Shown piece by piece: positions 60,901 through 64,000 of a stretch of 64,000 bases of DNA. Source of the stretch: Patagioenas fasciata (lineage: Eukaryota; Chordata; Aves; Columbiformes; Columbidae); contig NC_092525.1 of the NCBI RefSeq assembly GCF_037038585.1, positions 24,262,867 through 24,326,866 on the forward strand. The letters are read 5' to 3'. The translations under genes were made by a program, and so were the position numbers. The notes under the pieces are model-generated. The model saw nothing but the letters and a program-made list of their open reading frames with translations, was not told the DNA's origin and did not search any database. Every line of letters begins with the position of its first letter. The stretch's first letter is position 1.

Positions 60901-62510
60901 TTTACATGAAAAAAGCTCCAAGGTTTAAAACACCAAAGGAAAAAATCTTAATGTGCTGCTCTCCTAATTTGCGTTGATGAGGAGATTTGATCTTTACCAT
61001 TGCCTTGGAGACCAGCTATGTGCTAGAATATTGTGATTAACACAGACAGCTGCCAGAGGCAAGCGGGCACATGGAGCGAGGTGCCTTGGCAAGCCAAAGG
61101 GTGCTCACCCTGTCCCCAAAGCTTCCGAGCCTCCTGACAGCAAACACACACTGCAGCTGGGCATTTCTTCATCTCTGTTTATGACTAAGAGGTGTCCCAG
61201 GGAATCGTGCCTCAACCTCTCCCAGCCTGGATCTTCATGCTGTGATTCTAGGACAGCATTACAACCACTGCTGATACAGGCTGAGGAGCTTCCCTCATCC
61301 TGCCGAAGTGCTGACAGGGTACCATTTTTCTTCAGTGACACCATTTTGGTAGTGTTCAGCACGTTCTGACAGCTTAAAAGCTTATCTATTAAATATTTGA
61401 CCACACCTAGTGATCTCAAGATGAAGCAGAGAGAAAGCAAGTGGGTTTTTTACCATGAAAAATTGTGCATGAAATCCATGAATACACATATGGTTTTTCA
61501 AACCTATTTTTTTCTGAACATCTTCAGGGATTTCAGGTCAATTAAATGACACTGGACCTTATTTACAGGTATGCTTTTGGCCACACAAAGTGTGTGAAAC
61601 AAAAATGTACTTTCACAGGCTCAAAAAGCTGCATGGAACTTCAGAGACTGCCTTGCACAGCTCCTCTGAGGAGCTGGACTTTTTAAAACCCTGGGCTGAC
61701 AGAGCCAATGCGCCAGCTTTTCTGTCATAAACCGCAGATGTCACAGTTTTCGAAAATTTCAAAACAATTGTTTCAGGCTGTCTGGCTGTTGCCAGAGATG
61801 TGATGTTTCTGTCCTGATCTCCTACACAGGTCACCAAACCTGCCTTGAGCAGCACTGCAGCCTTTGGCACATGGCTCCTACCTGGAAAATGGCACTTGTG
61901 GGGCTGGAACTTCATTCTCAGGACAGCCAAGGCTGAACTCCAGCAGCTCTCTGGACACAGAAGGAGGTTTTTCTCCAGGGAGGAGAACTTGCTGAAATGC
62001 ACTCGTGGCCTAGGGGCTGATTCTCATTTACCTCATCAGTTCTCAACTCTGCCAAGCACGTAGCACGGATTGTGGTGTAAATGAGAATCAGATCCTGACG
62101 TATCTGTTTCTATTTTCCTCTGTGAGCTCGAAGAGGATGCTTATGAAAGTTTACAAATTTGTAGAGGAAATGGCTGTATAATTTCACTATTGATTCGGTT
62201 GGGTGATGGCAGCCATATGGTGTCCTGAGGATACACCACGCTGGATACAGTGCTGGTCCATCGGAACATCCCAGAAGTTACTGCAATATTGCTTTTGCGA
62301 CCAGAGGACATTAAACAGGGCAGTAACTGCAGAGGGGAGGGTGTCTCTGAAACTACTGTTGCTCCACCAGTTCAGTCGGTCCCTTGTATCTGAAAAGCAG
62401 AGGGACGGTTTCAAAAGCAGAAAAAGAGAGGAAACCAGTCAAAACCTCTACACAAACTGTGACTTGTAGTCACACTACTTGCTCATTATACCATGAACTG
62501 TAAAGCTGCC

Positions 62511-62575
62511 TTTTTTTTTCAAGTTGATGTGTCTCTTTTTAATTTTTTTTTTTTTTATTTTTTTTTTTTTTACAG
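62511..62575. repeat. T-rich tract ending in TTTACAG
   Basis: Runs of 10, 14 and 14 T within 65 bases on the + strand. It ends in a perfect splice-acceptor look-alike on the strand opposite to ATF6. Confidence 0.85.
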
Positions 62576-64000
62576 GTAGATCTTATAAATCCAAACAGAT
62601 TTACTGACCCCATCACAGATCCTTACAGGGAATCCAGGACATGCAAAGATGAGTAAGGGAGTGAAAGACTGGATAAAGACTGCAAGGAATCCACAGAAAT
62701 CCCACAATAAAATTTCACAAGGTCTCAGCCTCTCTGCACCGGCTCCTGACAGCCCGCCTTGGGAGGCCCCAGTAGCTTTACTGCTTTAGGTTTAATGATA
62801 ACCATTCAACCTAATTTCAAAGAGTACCAGTTCTGCATATATTAAACCTGAGGTTAGCTAGCATATATTAACACAGTTTGATTTTGCAGCATACTAAAGA
62901 ATAGTGTTTGTAATCCCAATCCCTAATCATAGAATTTAATTACTTTTCTAAGTTTTAAGCCTATTTTGGAGGAGGGAGTGAAGTATCACATAACAGGAAA
63001 GCTCACAGAAGTGGTGGGAATAGAGCTTCTTTTTCTGCTTTTATTTTTGCCAGAAGTGCTCCTATTCACACTGACGCTGTTCCAACCCCAGGGCACAGGT
63101 GGTTTTTACAGCCCATACTTTGCACACAGCAATGAAGTGATGAGATACGCTTTTTATTTAAGCATTTTACCAGAAGTAGCTCAATCCCATAGTCAATAAA
63201 ATGTCTTGTAGTGTAAGATTACACCTTTTGACATTCCCAGACAAATTTTTATAAATAACACCTAACTGCACTCTGGAACGCTTTCTGATCAGTGTCCCTG
63301 CAGAAGAGGGAGTTTCTATCCAATTTACTTCCCACATGAGAGACCTTTTAACGAAGAAGTTTTTAGTGCCTTTTATTGTCAACTGTGCTACTGCCAGATG
63401 TGATATGGCCTCGGCTCCAAAACTAAACTAACTGGAAAGCACCTCGCTGTGAGTCAGAGCGCCTTGTGAAAATCCCAGAGACCTCAGAGGAATGGAAAAT
63501 GCACTCTGTCACGAGCCTCCTTTGGAGGAATTTCCTCCATTCCCTTCAACGGCAGCCCTGCTGCTTGCCTATGAGCCGGGCTCAGCTCTGGAGGTCAGCA
63601 CTAAGCGTTTTCCCAGTGTAAAGGACAAGTGGCAAAGGACATTTTCTGGATTAAGAACTAAAAAGGTTATGAAGACTACTAAAGCATGGAGACCTGCTGT
63701 GACCTGTGTCCTCCTCTGCCATTCACAAATGGAGACAGCAAACATCAGTAAAGCAATAATTACTTTTTGTCCCTTCTCCTTCTGGACTGAATTTATGTTA
63801 CATTCCCCTAAAGACCAAAACAAACCCAAAAAACAGAGGCCAAATAAAAATGACATAGCTTAGATTTTTAAATGGACTGCTCAAGTGTCTCGGGCTTAGA
63901 CATTTATTCGAATCATCTTTCCAGTAGCCCTTGACTCCCAAAAGATCCAAGACATCACAGCAGTCACCATATGGTTGTATTTTAGAATAGAAAAATCCCT

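Larger units (their letters stand above)
55439..64000 (-). other. ATF6 intron (upstream of the penultimate exon), continuing past the edge
   Basis: I searched by eye on the - strand for the preceding ATF6 luminal exon (expected to end in the conserved FYVVSFRR region) and did not find it. Contents are unique AT-rich sequence, one CR1 fragment and a T-rich tract near 62.5 kb. No other gene is seen. Confidence 0.65.

Overview
This window is vertebrate genomic DNA, almost certainly from a bird. It has intron-split genes with GT/AG junctions, CpG islands, many CR1-type LINE fragments (the main avian retrotransposon), compact introns and an avian class II (ERVK-like) endogenous retrovirus. Three protein genes are recognisable: the 3' part of HSD17B7 (+ strand, 84-5413, with its beginning at or just before the left edge), a complete OLFML2B (+ strand, 24524-37987), and the last two coding exons of ATF6 (- strand, 40837-41045 and 55354-55438), whose remaining exons lie beyond the right edge.

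Layout. 1-6.2 kb: HSD17B7 exons 2-9 and 3'UTR. 6.2-11.2 kb: intergenic, no gene seen, with a T/G-rich low-complexity patch near 7.0-7.3 kb. 11194-17022: an endogenous retrovirus on the - strand, with two 336-bp LTRs that look identical by eye and a perfect 6-bp target duplication (GTGAGT). It keeps a tRNA-Trp type primer site, but gag, pro and pol are broken, most of capsid, nucleocapsid and protease is missing, and env is absent. 17.0-24.2 kb: intergenic, with an orphan CpG island at about 21.4-21.65 kb, a CR1 fragment and a T/G-rich tract. 24.2-38.95 kb: OLFML2B from CpG-island promoter to poly(A) signal. 39.1-64 kb: the 3' end of ATF6, convergent with OLFML2B. Its 3'UTR is about 1.7 kb, followed by a 14.3-kb last intron and then more intron to the edge. 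Four CR1 pieces sit here.

The genes do not form a functional unit. HSD17B7 is a 17-beta-hydroxysteroid dehydrogenase and 3-keto-steroid reductase of cholesterol synthesis. OLFML2B is a secreted olfactomedin-domain matrix glycoprotein. ATF6 is the ER-stress membrane transcription factor. In mammals OLFML2B and ATF6 are neighbours and HSD17B7 lies further along the same chromosome, with several genes between; here HSD17B7 and OLFML2B are adjacent.

The most interesting item is the retrovirus. It looks freshly inserted by its LTRs, yet it could not have made its own particles, so it was probably mobilised by proteins supplied by another element. All intron and exon limits were read by eye from splice sites, reading frame and family knowledge. 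No alignment or search was run.
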